Source: Acinetobacter bohemicus ANC 3994 (GTDB lineage Bacteria > Pseudomonadota > Gammaproteobacteria > Pseudomonadales > Moraxellaceae). From it: DNA of 64,000 nucleotides. Below the pieces are notes generated by a model, which did not search any database, was not told the DNA's origin, and saw only the letters and a program-made list of their open reading frames with translations. This document shows, one piece after another, positions 28,385 through 36,878 of this stretch. The position numbers and the translations under genes were made by a program. The stretch covers positions 1,144,898-1,208,897 of the forward strand of contig NZ_KB849164.1 in NCBI RefSeq assembly GCF_000367925.1, read 5' to 3'. Positions within the stretch are counted from its first letter, which is position 1; every line of letters begins with the position of its first letter.

Positions 28385-28563
28385 AAAAGTAACAATAATT
28401 AAAAATAATGCAAACAATATCACACTACTAACTATGATCAGTTTCCACGAGAAACGAATAATAAGTACATCAATCAATGAACTTTCATTGCTAGAATTAT
28501 CCCCACTGAGGTTAAGTGAAGGTTTTATTATTAAAATTAAAATCTCAATAAAAATATAAGCAT

Positions 28564-28598
28564 AAAAAAACCCTAATATGAATGAAGCAAATCAGGGT
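28564..28598 (-). terminator. Terminator behind the tRNA remnant
   Basis: ACCCTGAT pairs with ATTAGGGT (one G-T pair) and is followed on the minus strand by seven T. It lies 22 bases after the CCA end of the tRNA-like sequence, as expected for its own terminator. Confidence 0.6.
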
Positions 28599-28619
28599 AT
28601 AAACTTTAAATCTTTTCGT

Positions 28620-28672
28620 TGGTAGCGGGAGCTGGATTTGAACCGACGAGCTACCAGACTGCTCCATCCCGC
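28620..28672 (-). pseudogene. Initiator tRNA-Met remnant lacking the anticodon arm
   Basis: Minus strand: GCGGGATGGAGCAGTCTGG and TAGCTCGTC match the acceptor and D-arm of an initiator tRNA-Met; the sequence then jumps to GGTTCAAATCCAGCTCCCGC and TACCA, its T-arm, acceptor strand and CCA. About 23 bases, containing the whole anticodon arm and variable loop, are missing at the join. Acceptor pairing GCGGGA/TCCCGC is intact. It cannot decode and is either a dead gene or a tRNA-derived RNA. Confidence 0.75.
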
Positions 28673-28781
28673 ATCAACGAAGTGACTTTATATGCCTTAA
28701 TAGTCAATAATACAAACATTATTCAATATAAATAAAATATTGATCCATATTGCCTAAATAGACATATATTTTTTATGTCAT

Positions 28782-28988
28782 TTAAGGTTTAATAATTTTA
28801 AATATTTTTCCGCTTGTTGTACTTTGAAAAAGCATTTCAAAGCTAGGTCGAATAACCTCATTATCTACAATAATATATTTGATTCGTTCATACGTTTTAA
28901 CAGTACTTGATATAACCTCGTCTAAAGTTGCTTCAATAGCATAATGCACACCAAATTGATCCTTTACACTAATATTAAGTTTATTCAT
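28782..28988 (-). CDS. Small hypothetical protein
   Basis: 68 residues, MNKLNISVKDQFGVHYAIEA at the N-terminus and a C-terminus MLFQSTTSGKIFKIIKP. The alternation of polar and hydrophobic residues suggests a small beta-rich cytoplasmic domain. The ATG is preceded by AAGGTGTA at suitable distance, which supports translation. No family recognised; the gene stands alone in an accessory interval. Confidence 0.5.
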   Translation of the reverse strand: MNKLNISVKDQFGVHYAIEATLDEVISSTVKTYERIKYIIVDNEVIRPSFEMLFQSTTSGKIFKIIKP

Positions 28989-29756
28989 AAATACACCTTA
29001 AAAAGAAAATAATAAACAGCCTGAGACTGCAAAAATAGCATTCAATGATTATTAAATTTTGTAGTTATATACATTGAACGCTAGTCAATATACGTTAAAA
29101 AGTCTTCTTTAAGGAATATATTTCTAGCTATTCATATTGATGTGCCTACGCACAAGACTTAGTTTTGAATCAGTGCATTTTCTTAAGGCTGCATAATCCG
29201 ATAAATCCACACTCTTTATTTTCATGATCGACTTCATCAAAATGGGAAATTTTTTGACTAACTTGAGCGTATTCATTTTAGATTTGCTATATACCACCTC
29301 ACTGACCTAATTTAAGTAGAGATCAAACATCTTTAGCTCTCTTGGCTTAAAGTTTAGTGATAGTCCAGATCATCCGCAACATCGGTATCACCTCTTCAAA
29401 TTTAAAAATTACACGCCAATTGGAAAAAAATTTGAAAACCTTTATATTTAAAATGCTTAATCAAGCCTTATCTTCCATGCTTATAACGTATACACGCTAT
29501 ACAACGTATCAAAATTTATTACAAAGAAAAGTTAATACAATGTTTGCTGACTTTAGCTCACAAAAGGTTGGAAAATTTTAAGTGGAGATGCTCAAGCATG
29601 TGAATTCCTTCTAGATGAGCATGGGAAAAAGTGCCCGAAGAAGAAAATGTGAGTATAAAATTGAATAAACTGTTTTAAGTATTGTAAATTAAGTCTTAAA
29701 AATTGCATTACTTCTGTATTATTCAATTTAATATTTAAAGTAAGGTCATAAGAAGA
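28989..29756. other. AT-rich interval with broken ORFs
   Basis: Several short frames look like protein remnants: on the minus strand near 29140-29260 MKSIMKIKSVDLSDYAALRK; on the plus strand 29357-29581 (74 codons, NLKTFIFKMLNQALSSML) and then, in another frame, GDAQACEFLLDEHGKKCPKK at 29585-29653. No complete gene can be defended. It looks like a decayed insertion. Confidence 0.35.
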
Positions 29757-30077
29757 ATGAAAACGATAGGTTTTATTTTATTAAGTTTAATGTGTACATC
29801 TTATACCGTTCAAGCCAGTTCAACGGAGGCATGGAAAAAATATGATCAAAATCTTAAAGCAGCTTGTATAAAAGCAAGTCAGTTAAAAAATACAAAGGTC
29901 GTGAGTGACATTATGTCCTTTGATGATCGTGTTGGGTATTCTGCTGTAGTTTTAGAGGGTCGCTATCCTCAAGCACATATGAAGAATCAGCTTGGACGTG
30001 AATTATGTCTATGGCAGAGGTCTAAACAAAAAGCTTCAATCGTTGAAGCAGATACACTCTTAAAATCGAAGAAATAA
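29757..30077 (+). CDS. Small secreted protein, unknown function
   Basis: 106 residues with a signal peptide MKTIGFILLSLMCTSYTVQA and cleavage predicted after VQA. The mature part has two cysteines (LKAACIKAS and RELCLWQRS) and a conserved-looking core FDDRVGYSAVVLEGRYPQAH. AAGTAAGG about ten bases before the ATG can serve as ribosome binding site. It precedes the lysozyme-inhibitor-like gene by 84 bp on the same strand. I recognise no named family; the exported, disulfide-compatible design suggests a periplasmic role. Confidence 0.65.
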   Translation: MKTIGFILLSLMCTSYTVQASSTEAWKKYDQNLKAACIKASQLKNTKVVSDIMSFDDRVGYSAVVLEGRYPQAHMKNQLGRELCLWQRSKQKASIVEADTLLKSKK

Positions 30078-30161
30078 ACTTATTATCTAATCGCATAATT
30101 AAAGTCAGACCGACAGAAAATGATATGCTAAATCCATAATTTTATCATTTGGGACCATAAA

Positions 30162-30587
30162 ATGAAAAAGAGTTTAGGCATCGCTATTTTAGCTGCTTCA
30201 GTTGCATTAGGTTCTGCTCCTGTCTTTGCAAAGTCATTAGAAACAGCTGTGACTTTCAAGAAAGGAACTTATAGCACAAGCTTAAAAGGTATGTTCAAAG
30301 GCTATGATGACGCCCGTTATACACTGCATGCCAAAGCTGGCCAACGATTAAAATTTAAAACAACCAGCACAGGTGACTTAGCCTATATCAATATTTATGC
30401 GCCAGGAGATAAACCAGGTAAAGCTGAAGCCTTATGGATTGGTTCTACAGCAGGCTCGGCTGGAGAAGTTGTTCTACCATCCACTGGTCAATATACACTT
30501 CAGGTTTATCAAATGCGGAATACTGCACGGCGTGGCAAAACCGTAAATTTCAATGTCGATATCCAAATTTTAAATCAAGCACCTTAG
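30162..30587 (+). CDS. pliG: Periplasmic PliG-type inhibitor of g-type lysozyme
   Basis: 141 residues. The signal peptide ends at APVFA. The mature domain follows the pattern of E. coli PliG: a strand FKKGTYSTSLKG, GYDDARYTLHAKAGQ, and the C-terminal LPSTGQYTLQVYQMRNTARR then GKTVNFNVDIQI, where PliG has LRVLQTRNDARKNKT and YNVDIQI. Such proteins block goose-type lysozyme and protect peptidoglycan. Relatives are often listed in databases under the misleading name DNA breaking-rejoining protein. Its stop codon overlaps that of the convergent gene at 30584, inside a terminator loop. Confidence 0.7.
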   Translation: MKKSLGIAILAASVALGSAPVFAKSLETAVTFKKGTYSTSLKGMFKGYDDARYTLHAKAGQRLKFKTTSTGDLAYINIYAPGDKPGKAEALWIGSTAGSAGEVVLPSTGQYTLQVYQMRNTARRGKTVNFNVDIQILNQAP

Positions 30588-30600
30588 GGTGCTTGATTTA
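30571..30600. terminator. Bidirectional terminator holding both stop codons
   Basis: TAAATCAAGCACC (30571-30583) pairs perfectly with GGTGCTTGATTTA (30588-30600) around the four-base loop TTAG. The plus gene stops with TAG at 30585-30587 and the minus gene with TAA at 30586-30584. The palindrome is therefore coding on both strands, and both proteins end in NQAP. Confidence 0.8.
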
Positions 30601-31936
30601 TTGGAGTCTCATAAGTCGTTGCACCAACGGGTGATACGCGCCAAATCATATCCCCCACATCATCGGCGACCAAAATAGCCCCTGAAAAATCAACCACTAC
30701 ACCAACAGGCCGCCCAAACGCATCGCCCTTATCGCTTAAAAAACCAGTCAATACATCTTGAGGTTTACCAGAAGGCTGGCCATTTTGGAACGGCACAAAA
30801 ATGACTTTATAACCACTATGCGGTTTACGATTCCATGAGCCATGCTGACCAATTAGCGCACCACCACGGTATTGTGGCATTAATTCGGCAGCATAAAATG
30901 CTAAGCCTAATGATGCTGTATGGTTGCCTAATGCATAATCAGGCTTAATCGCGCGTGCGACCAACTCAGGGTTTTGTGGTTTCACCCGCGTATCCACATG
31001 CTGACCATAATAACTATACGGCCAGCCATAAAAAGCACCATCTTTAACTGAAGTCATGTAATCAGGCACTAAGTCATTGCCAAGTTCATCGCGCTCATTC
31101 ACCACTGTCCATAATTTGCCACTCTGAGGTTGCCAGTCCATGCCATTTGGATTGCGTAGCCCTGTCGCAAATGGTCGTGCCTTGCCACTGGCAATATCAA
31201 ACTCCATAATCAGTGCACGGCCAACTTCTTGGTCAAAGCCATTTTCAGCCACGTTACTGTTTGAGCCCACAGTAATATAAAGTTTGGTGCCCGCAGGGTT
31301 GGCAATTACATTTTTGGTCCAATGATGGTTTAACGTGCCACCCGGTAAATCCAATACTTTGGTTCCGCTTGCTGTAATTTGAGTTGCACCTTCTTGGTAA
31401 GCAAAGCGCATTAAGGCGTCAGTATTGGCTACGTACAACATATTACCGACCAGTGCCATGCCAAATGGAGAGTTTAAATTCTGTAGAAACACGGTTTTTT
31501 GGTCAGCAATGCCATCGCCATTGGAATCACGCAGTAAGCTAATGCGGTTGGCACTCGGATGTGATGACCCTGCTCGCTTCATCACCAGTTTCGCTATTTT
31601 TCCTTTAAGTCCCTTGCCATCATCAGGCTTAAATGGCGCATCCGTTTCAGCCACCAGTACATCACCATTCGGCAATACATGCAGCCAGCGCGGGTGTTCA
31701 AGTTCTCCTGCAAATGCTTGTACTTTTAGACCTGCAGCAGGAGTTGGCATCATACCCGCAGGCCAACCTTTGGCAGGAGCAATATTAACTGTAGGTAGCA
31801 AACTTGATTTAGGTTCAGGCAAATTAGGTTGGGGGCCATAGCTGTCTGTGATTGGGGAGTTAGATGGTGAAGCGCATCCAGTTAGTGCCAATACAATAGC
31901 AAAGCTCACAATGGGCAGTAAAAATCGAGCAGACAT
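30584..31936 (-). CDS. Sorbosone dehydrogenase family lipoprotein (PQQ-type beta propeller)
   Basis: 450 residues. A lipoprotein signal peptide ends in ALTGC. The rest is a six-bladed propeller like soluble glucose dehydrogenase: EHPRWLHVLPNGDVLVAETD, LNHHWTKNVIANPAGTKLYI, ATGLRNPNGMDWQPQSGKLW then TVVNERDELGNDLVPDY, and GQHGSWNRKPHSGYKVIF then VPFQ, ending ILVADDVGDMIWRV. The family oxidises sugars or aldoses with PQQ, anchored in the outer or inner membrane facing the periplasm. The substrate is unknown. It is convergent with pliG, with overlapping stop codons. Confidence 0.85.
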   Translation of the reverse strand: MSARFLLPIVSFAIVLALTGCASPSNSPITDSYGPQPNLPEPKSSLLPTVNIAPAKGWPAGMMPTPAAGLKVQAFAGELEHPRWLHVLPNGDVLVAETDAPFKPDDGKGLKGKIAKLVMKRAGSSHPSANRISLLRDSNGDGIADQKTVFLQNLNSPFGMALVGNMLYVANTDALMRFAYQEGATQITASGTKVLDLPGGTLNHHWTKNVIANPAGTKLYITVGSNSNVAENGFDQEVGRALIMEFDIASGKARPFATGLRNPNGMDWQPQSGKLWTVVNERDELGNDLVPDYMTSVKDGAFYGWPYSYYGQHVDTRVKPQNPELVARAIKPDYALGNHTASLGLAFYAAELMPQYRGGALIGQHGSWNRKPHSGYKVIFVPFQNGQPSGKPQDVLTGFLSDKGDAFGRPVGVVVDFSGAILVADDVGDMIWRVSPVGATTYETPINQAP

Positions 31937-32202
31937 TTTATCTCCAATTTATTTTTCTGTCTTAATAGCTAGAGAATAATTCTTTGTATGATACAGATAT
32001 AGACTTTTTATTTAACATATTTGTGGCTATCCCAAGTTGAAAAATGCAGATTCAATATCTCCTGTTCTGTTATCCCCAAGTAAAAATATCCGCTTCTATA
32101 AGCCCCACATCTGGGACAGAGTTAAGTTAGCAGCCTATTTACTGTGTAATATCGGTAAATAAAAAAAATAGTTGCATTCAAATGCAAACTTATTCCAAAA
32201 TG

Positions 32203-32236
32203 AAAAAGGCCTAACTATCCGCTAATAGTTAGACCC
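32203..32236 (-). terminator. Terminator of the hfa-like operon
   Basis: CTAACTAT pairs with ATAGTTAG (8 bp, six-base loop); on the minus strand GGCCTTTTTCATTTT follows. It lies 22 bases beyond the stop of the last gene. The interval 31937-32202 holds only the promoter of the sorbosone dehydrogenase gene. Confidence 0.65.
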
Positions 32237-32258
32237 AGAATCATGTTGAAGGGTTGAT

Positions 32259-32861
32259 TTACTTTACGGTCACTGTAATGCTACCTGTGTTTATAGCACC
32301 GATTGCTGAAGTTTTGATGCCGTCAATATGATTCACTTTTCCATCTACATTTACAGATGCATCAATAGCGCCAGAATTAAAGGCTAAATTTGCTGCGCTG
32401 TAATTGCTCAGAGTTTTAGAGAATTGATCATAATAGCTGGTATTAAGTGTTGAACTGACAGAACTTTCGAGTTCAGATGACTTTTCATTATGCCATCCTT
32501 CCACCTCATGCCATGCATTTTTGTCAGCGTCAAAAGTTTTACTGAATGTACCCGCAGTAACAGCACTGAAGTTACCTTGCTGTAAGTTAATGCTACCCGT
32601 GTTCACGGCACCAATTGCTGAAGTTTCTGCCGAGACTTTGTCTCCAACATTATTGAGTGAATTATAACGACCATCTATGTTGACAGTTGCATCAATATTA
32701 TTGGTATTGATTGCAAGGTTAAGTGCACTACCATTTTTGGCATGTTGAGTTAAAAGGGCTAGGGTTCCTTGTAGACCGGTATCTACATGTACATTATTTG
32801 CCATAGCTGCACTGGACAGGAAGGCGACGGATAAGGCGATTGTTGTGATAGTCTTATTCAT
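32259..32861 (-). CDS. Secreted repeat protein, holdfast anchor HfaD-like / curlin-like
   Basis: 200 residues with signal peptide MNKTITTIALSVAFLSSAAM cleaved after AMA. Two repeats of about 45 residues (about 47-92 and 157-198) share LNLAxNxxxIDAxVNxDG followed by TSAIGAxNTGSI, separated by a polar linker. Such Asn/Gly/Ala-rich, short-period repeats are typical of fibre subunits exported by CsgG-type pores. It is last in an operon with a CsgG/HfaB-type pore and a small Asn/Ser-rich protein, the order of Caulobacter hfaA-hfaB-hfaD. It is shorter than Caulobacter HfaD, so identity by sequence is not certain. Confidence 0.65.
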   Translation of the reverse strand: MNKTITTIALSVAFLSSAAMANNVHVDTGLQGTLALLTQHAKNGSALNLAINTNNIDATVNIDGRYNSLNNVGDKVSAETSAIGAVNTGSINLQQGNFSAVTAGTFSKTFDADKNAWHEVEGWHNEKSSELESSVSSTLNTSYYDQFSKTLSNYSAANLAFNSGAIDASVNVDGKVNHIDGIKTSAIGAINTGSITVTVK

Positions 32862-32959
32862 GGTTAATTTCCTTTTCTAGTTTTCTTTTCTAATTTTGAA
32901 GTACTTCTCGCTAAGCACCTCTTTTTATAATGGGAGCGAGCCCATTTTTATATATCTTT

Positions 32960-34138
32960 TTAATCGCGCTGAGTTGTTGACCAGTAATTTTCGATCACCG
33001 CTGGATTTACATCCCACAACATCTGAGCCTTCTCATCTTCTTTTTTGTCCTCATTTACTTTGCTTGAAGATGAGTGCTGTTTCATGCTGATATATTTAAT
33101 CAGATCCTTTTTGCTCATTTCAGAATCACCTTCAGGATTTTTAATCAGGTCAGATTCTTTATGCTTAGGCGGCTGCGTATCTTTGCTTGGTGAGTTTGTC
33201 GATTTATTTTTTTCATTGGATGAACTTGTTTTATCCGATGAGGATTCCAAAAGCGCTTCCGCTGAACTTGCAGTGTTTTGCTGTTGGCTTTCCTTATACT
33301 TATACAAGGCCACAGAACTTCGCGTTAAATCTAAGCGACCAAATTCAGGTGGTATTGCAGCGCGGCAACTTTCAAATGTTACGGGCGGAATGACCTGACT
33401 GAGCAATTCAAAAGTGGCTAAATTCAACATTTGGCGTAAGGCAAAGTTGGTCGCCTCGCGCTCTCCTTTTCCGACTTGAATGTTCAATAAAGTATGGCCA
33501 GCAAATCTACCTGCATTTATGCCGTAATCCTGTGCCGCAATTTGCTTCTGTAGCGAAACATTGGCAACGACTTTACTACTGCGTGTATCTGTCAAAGATA
33601 AATCTAAACCGACCATAATTCGAGTTTGACTGTAATTGGGGCCAACACCGCCAATCTGCATATCAAAACCACCACCAGGTATAAAATCTAAACTGTTAAT
33701 GCTGCCTGTTACATAGTAATCAGAAGCCTTAATTTGCCTTGGGTCACGAATTCCCCATTTGGCTTCGCTTTCTATAATACGAGGATCACGCCGGTTCAAT
33801 AAACTGACACCTGCCTGAAACAATGCAGACTGCACCATATCTCCAGCACCTTGCGTCACCATTTTGCCACTACCGCCATTCGTCACAACATCTTTACCAG
33901 TTTGGTCTAGAATCGCGCCAACAGAGAAACTAACATCATTGCGCAGTTGCCCTTTTAGACAAGATAAAGCGACATCAAAAGGCGTAAAAATATCAGTAAT
34001 CGGTGGCCCTTGTACAAGGCTGACAGGCTCCTTGTTTGAAAGGGCCATACCAGTACATCCTGTCAGAAGATGGCTAAAAAGGATCGTGATGCTTACAGAA
34101 GATATTTTTCTTCTATTCAACCAAGGAAAATTCAACAT
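32960..34138 (-). CDS. CsgG/HfaB-family outer membrane secretion lipoprotein
   Basis: 392 residues. The lipobox LLTGC (Cys near residue 28) is followed by a CsgG-like domain: LVQGPPITDIFTPFDVALSC, FSVGAILDQTG, LFQAGVSLLNRRDPRIIESE, and ASDYYVTGSINSLDF, with two-strand pore segments such as MIVGLDLSLTDTRSS-type alternation. The SCLKGQL and LDQTGK motifs point to HfaB, the Caulobacter holdfast anchor, more than CsgG. An extra Ser/Lys-rich C-terminal tail of about 110 residues is unusual. It overlaps the upstream small gene by seven bases and should form the channel for the two flanking secreted proteins. Confidence 0.78.
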   Translation of the reverse strand: MLNFPWLNRRKISSVSITILFSHLLTGCTGMALSNKEPVSLVQGPPITDIFTPFDVALSCLKGQLRNDVSFSVGAILDQTGKDVVTNGGSGKMVTQGAGDMVQSALFQAGVSLLNRRDPRIIESEAKWGIRDPRQIKASDYYVTGSINSLDFIPGGGFDMQIGGVGPNYSQTRIMVGLDLSLTDTRSSKVVANVSLQKQIAAQDYGINAGRFAGHTLLNIQVGKGEREATNFALRQMLNLATFELLSQVIPPVTFESCRAAIPPEFGRLDLTRSSVALYKYKESQQQNTASSAEALLESSSDKTSSSNEKNKSTNSPSKDTQPPKHKESDLIKNPEGDSEMSKKDLIKYISMKQHSSSSKVNEDKKEDEKAQMLWDVNPAVIENYWSTTQRD

Positions 34139-34512
34139 AGTGATTCTCCCCCCGGTTGGGTACTTAAGTTAGGGCATTGCTGATTATTTTGAGTGGTGGT
34201 TGAATTTACAGACCCGTCATTTGCAGTATCATTCGAAATGTCTACACCATTGTTTGAACCATTTACATTCACATTGCTGGTAGATGAATTAAGTGTCCCG
34301 ATAGAACTTGTTGATGTACTGTTTATTGTGGTTTTTCCTAGTCCAGAATAATAATCTGAATCCTTGAGTTCAATCAGATTTGCTTGGACTAAATTATCAT
34401 TGGTACGGGTACTTGATGCTTTCCAACGCTGACTCCATTCATCAGACGTTGCATAAGAATTACTTAGGAAACATAAACAAAACAAACCGACATTGATCAC
34501 TGATATTTTCAT
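34132..34512 (-). CDS. Small secreted Asn/Ser-rich protein, HfaA-like
   Basis: 126 residues with a signal peptide ending SNSYA. The mature part begins with DEWSQRWKASSTRTNDNLVQ and then becomes a low-complexity Asn/Ser/Thr/Gly run (STSSIGTLNSSTSNVNVNGS), with Cys residues at PQCPN-like QQCPNLS and the last position. This is the composition of an amyloid or adhesin subunit. It is the first gene of the operon, seven bases overlapping the CsgG/HfaB gene, the position of hfaA in Caulobacter. Sequence-level homology to HfaA is not proven. Confidence 0.6.
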   Translation of the reverse strand: MKISVINVGLFCLCFLSNSYATSDEWSQRWKASSTRTNDNLVQANLIELKDSDYYSGLGKTTINSTSTSSIGTLNSSTSNVNVNGSNNGVDISNDTANDGSVNSTTTQNNQQCPNLSTQPGGESLC

Positions 34513-35302
34513 AATCTTTACCGTCCTTATAATCTAAGATGTTTTTATGTTCAGTTATTTTTCATTTAATAGCGTTTAATTTTTCTAATTAATATTATTT
34601 CATACACAAAAAATAAAGGGAAAAAATTATCTAAATAAAGCTCTTTTTTATTTTAAGTTAATACTATAGTATTGTTTTTTATTTATTTTTAAAATGTAAT
34701 AAATTATTATATGGAAAAAATTTTAATTTAAAATTCACATGATATTTTAATTAAATTAATATATTTTTTAGATCAAAAATAATCAATTTTTTATTTAAGA
34801 AAATATAAAATTATGCAGCTAATAGGATTTCATCGAGTTATAAGCCTATATTTTATCAGACCTTCTTAAAAATGTGACTTTAATCACACTTTCCAGTTAA
34901 TTTTAAATATATGTCACAATTAAAGTTATTTATAAAAGATTTTTTTTATACGTCTATGAATTTTCTAGAATCATAAGCCTAATGTGATTTAGCCGTGTTT
35001 ACACCCTACATTTTCACCTTCATAGTTGTACTGTGCAGCCTGAGCACCGAATGTATACCGCCTCGATTGTATGACCATCCGCTGTTTCGACCATAGTTTG
35101 ATACGCTCTATATGCGATGTTTGTTAAAAAATAATGCTACATTCATCACATTATATTTTTTTAACGCCAACCAAATAATAATCATAAGTATCTGTATATA
35201 AATAAATTTACCTAAAATACATGTTTTCTTACATGTTAATTATCGACAAAACATCGTCTATCTATAATGATCTGCGCAATTCTACCAAAAGAAGAAATTT
35301 GA
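34513..35302. other. Very AT-rich promoter interval with one possible gene remnant
   Basis: 34560-34960 is almost pure A and T, upstream of the hfa-like operon; such DNA is a usual target of H-NS-type silencing. On the minus strand near 35020-35110 a frame reads TNIAYRAYQTMVETADGHT then IEAVYIRCSGCTVQL and stops, with no start codon: probably the 3' end of a decayed gene. Confidence 0.4.
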
Positions 35303-35896
35303 ATGATTTCATGGTTATTTATTAGTTTAGTAATAACAATTTTACTAACACCAGGGCCGACCAATACTCTTTTAGCTTCATCTGGAATTGAATCTGGAGT
35401 CAAAAAATCAATCAAACTTATTCCAGCAGAAGCTATGGGTTACTTTATTGCTATTTCACTTTGGGGCATATTAATTAATTCTGTGGCAGCCTCTTATCCA
35501 ATCTTACCCCCAGTCCTTAAGCTCATAAGTGCTTCATATATTTTATATTTGGCTATTAAACTTTGGAAAACATCAACTGTTAATGCGAATCTAGCCCAAC
35601 CATTAATTACAGCTAAAGCACTTTTCTGCGCAACGCTGCTTAATCCCAAAGCATTACTCTTTGCCTCAGCTGTTTTTCCGATAAGTACATGGTCTAACGC
35701 GAGTCATTATTTTGCTCATATGGGAATCTTTTTAGCATTAATTACGCCTATTGCTTTATTTTGGGTATTAATTGGCTCAATTTTGGTTTCCAACCGTATT
35801 TCTTGGCTTAATCAGAAAAATTTAAAACGTACTGCTTCGTGCGTATTAATAAGTTTTTCAATTCCCTTAAGTTATTCCGCTATATTATCTTTATAA
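35303..35896 (+). CDS. LysE family amino-acid exporter
   Basis: 197 residues with five to six hydrophobic segments. The LysE/RhtB signature TPGPTNTLLASSGIESGVKK is at the N-terminus (about residues 16-36), and LLNPKALLFASAVFPIST is the second conserved loop. Members export amino acids such as lysine, threonine or homoserine lactones across the inner membrane. GAAGAAATTTGA gives a weak ribosome binding site. The gene stands alone. Substrate cannot be predicted. Confidence 0.85.
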   Translation: MISWLFISLVITILLTPGPTNTLLASSGIESGVKKSIKLIPAEAMGYFIAISLWGILINSVAASYPILPPVLKLISASYILYLAIKLWKTSTVNANLAQPLITAKALFCATLLNPKALLFASAVFPISTWSNASHYFAHMGIFLALITPIALFWVLIGSILVSNRISWLNQKNLKRTASCVLISFSIPLSYSAILSL

Positions 35897-36256
35897 AAAA
35901 TGTTAGATCAACTTAGTGGGCTTTTACATATCTCCCAACATTCACATTCATACTGATCGAATGTGCTGTGCAGCCTAATCTAGGGATGCACAGTAATATA
36001 TGACGAAACATGCTTGTCATAATCAATCCACAATTGAGCCAAAATCTCAGCTGCCAACCAATACTTTTAATTGAATATTTACCAGCTCAGTGTCATTGAA
36101 AATAAAGCTAGCTCCACAATCTATTTGCTATTACTCACCAATATAAGCGTTCACATGTTGAAGAATAAAAAATAAAAATTGACAATATTTACTGATAAAT
36201 ATTAAAAATAAATCAATAGATTAAATAAAAAATTAATTTCTAAAAGAGTATTTTCA
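35897..36256. other. Intergenic, nothing firmly recognised
   Basis: 360 bp. The 20-mer GGCTGCACAGCACATTCGAT (minus strand, about 35957-35976) recurs with one or two changes near 55920-55940, and its first half near 35035. No gene is defensible. Confidence 0.3.
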
Positions 36257-36742
36257 TTGAATATAGAAAACAGTACATCTCGATTGGTTGCGCCTGTTAA
36301 GGCGTTAAATTTCCTGCATGAGGATACGCAAATTATTAACAAGAATATGAGTGCAATCCAAGCCTATAACATGATGACGCATCAATCATCTCCTTGGCTC
36401 AATACTGCTTTTAAAATTAGAGATTTCCTAAGCTATAAATTAGCGGGTGTAAAACCAATTAAAGGATTTGGCTCATCCACAATTCATCCGCCAAAATTAA
36501 ATGATAAATTAGATTTCTTTGACGTGGTCAAAATTTCAGATAATGAATTGTTTCTACAGTCAACGGATAAGCACTTAAGTGTGTTAGTTGCCATGCAAAT
36601 TAATGCATGTACTGAGTACAAGAATGAAATTAAGATCACAACAAGTGTCGTAACCTACAATTTTTTTGGAAAAATTTATATGCTTCCAGTATCCATTGCA
36701 CATGGGCGGATTATAAGGAATATGCTTAAAAAATTAGCATAA
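36257..36742 (+). CDS. DUF2867 domain protein
   Basis: 161 residues from a TTG at 36257; the first ATG in frame is farther in. The DUF2867 pattern is seen in AIQAYNMMTHQSSPWLNTAF then KIRD, DFFDVVKISDNELFLQSTDK then HLSVLVAMQI, and the C-terminal FGKIYMLPVSIAHGRIIRNM. It is a soluble alpha/beta domain of unknown function. The gene stands between a LysE exporter and an IS3-like end. A weak AAAAGAG before the TTG is the only ribosome-binding candidate. Confidence 0.7.
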   Translation: MNIENSTSRLVAPVKALNFLHEDTQIINKNMSAIQAYNMMTHQSSPWLNTAFKIRDFLSYKLAGVKPIKGFGSSTIHPPKLNDKLDFFDVVKISDNELFLQSTDKHLSVLVAMQINACTEYKNEIKITTSVVTYNFFGKIYMLPVSIAHGRIIRNMLKKLA

Positions 36743-36768
36743 TTTATAAACGAAACCCTTACTTAATC

Positions 36769-36826
36769 TGTACCCCAAAAGTTGGACATACCGTCTAATT
36801 TGAAGGCTGTATTTTATGTCAAAATA
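36769..36826 (+). mobile_element. IS3-family-like terminal remnant, copy 1
   Basis: TGTACCCCAAAAGTTGGACA is a typical IS3-family end and is followed by TACCGTCTAATTTGAAGGCT and an ATG that is lost after three codons. The same unit, diverged, occurs at 42750-42806 in the same orientation. No transposase remains. A plus-strand hairpin (GCCAATGCTTCGC with GAAGCGTTGGC) follows at 36849-36878. Confidence 0.65.
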
Positions 36827-36878
36827 AAGAATCTGAATTCTGCCCAAGCCAATGCTTCGCTTATTTGAAGCGTTGGCT

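Noticed and set aside
33045..33398. 117-codon plus-strand ORF opposite the CsgG/HfaB gene
   Set aside because: Shadow of the Ser/Lys-rich tail; no ribosome binding site.
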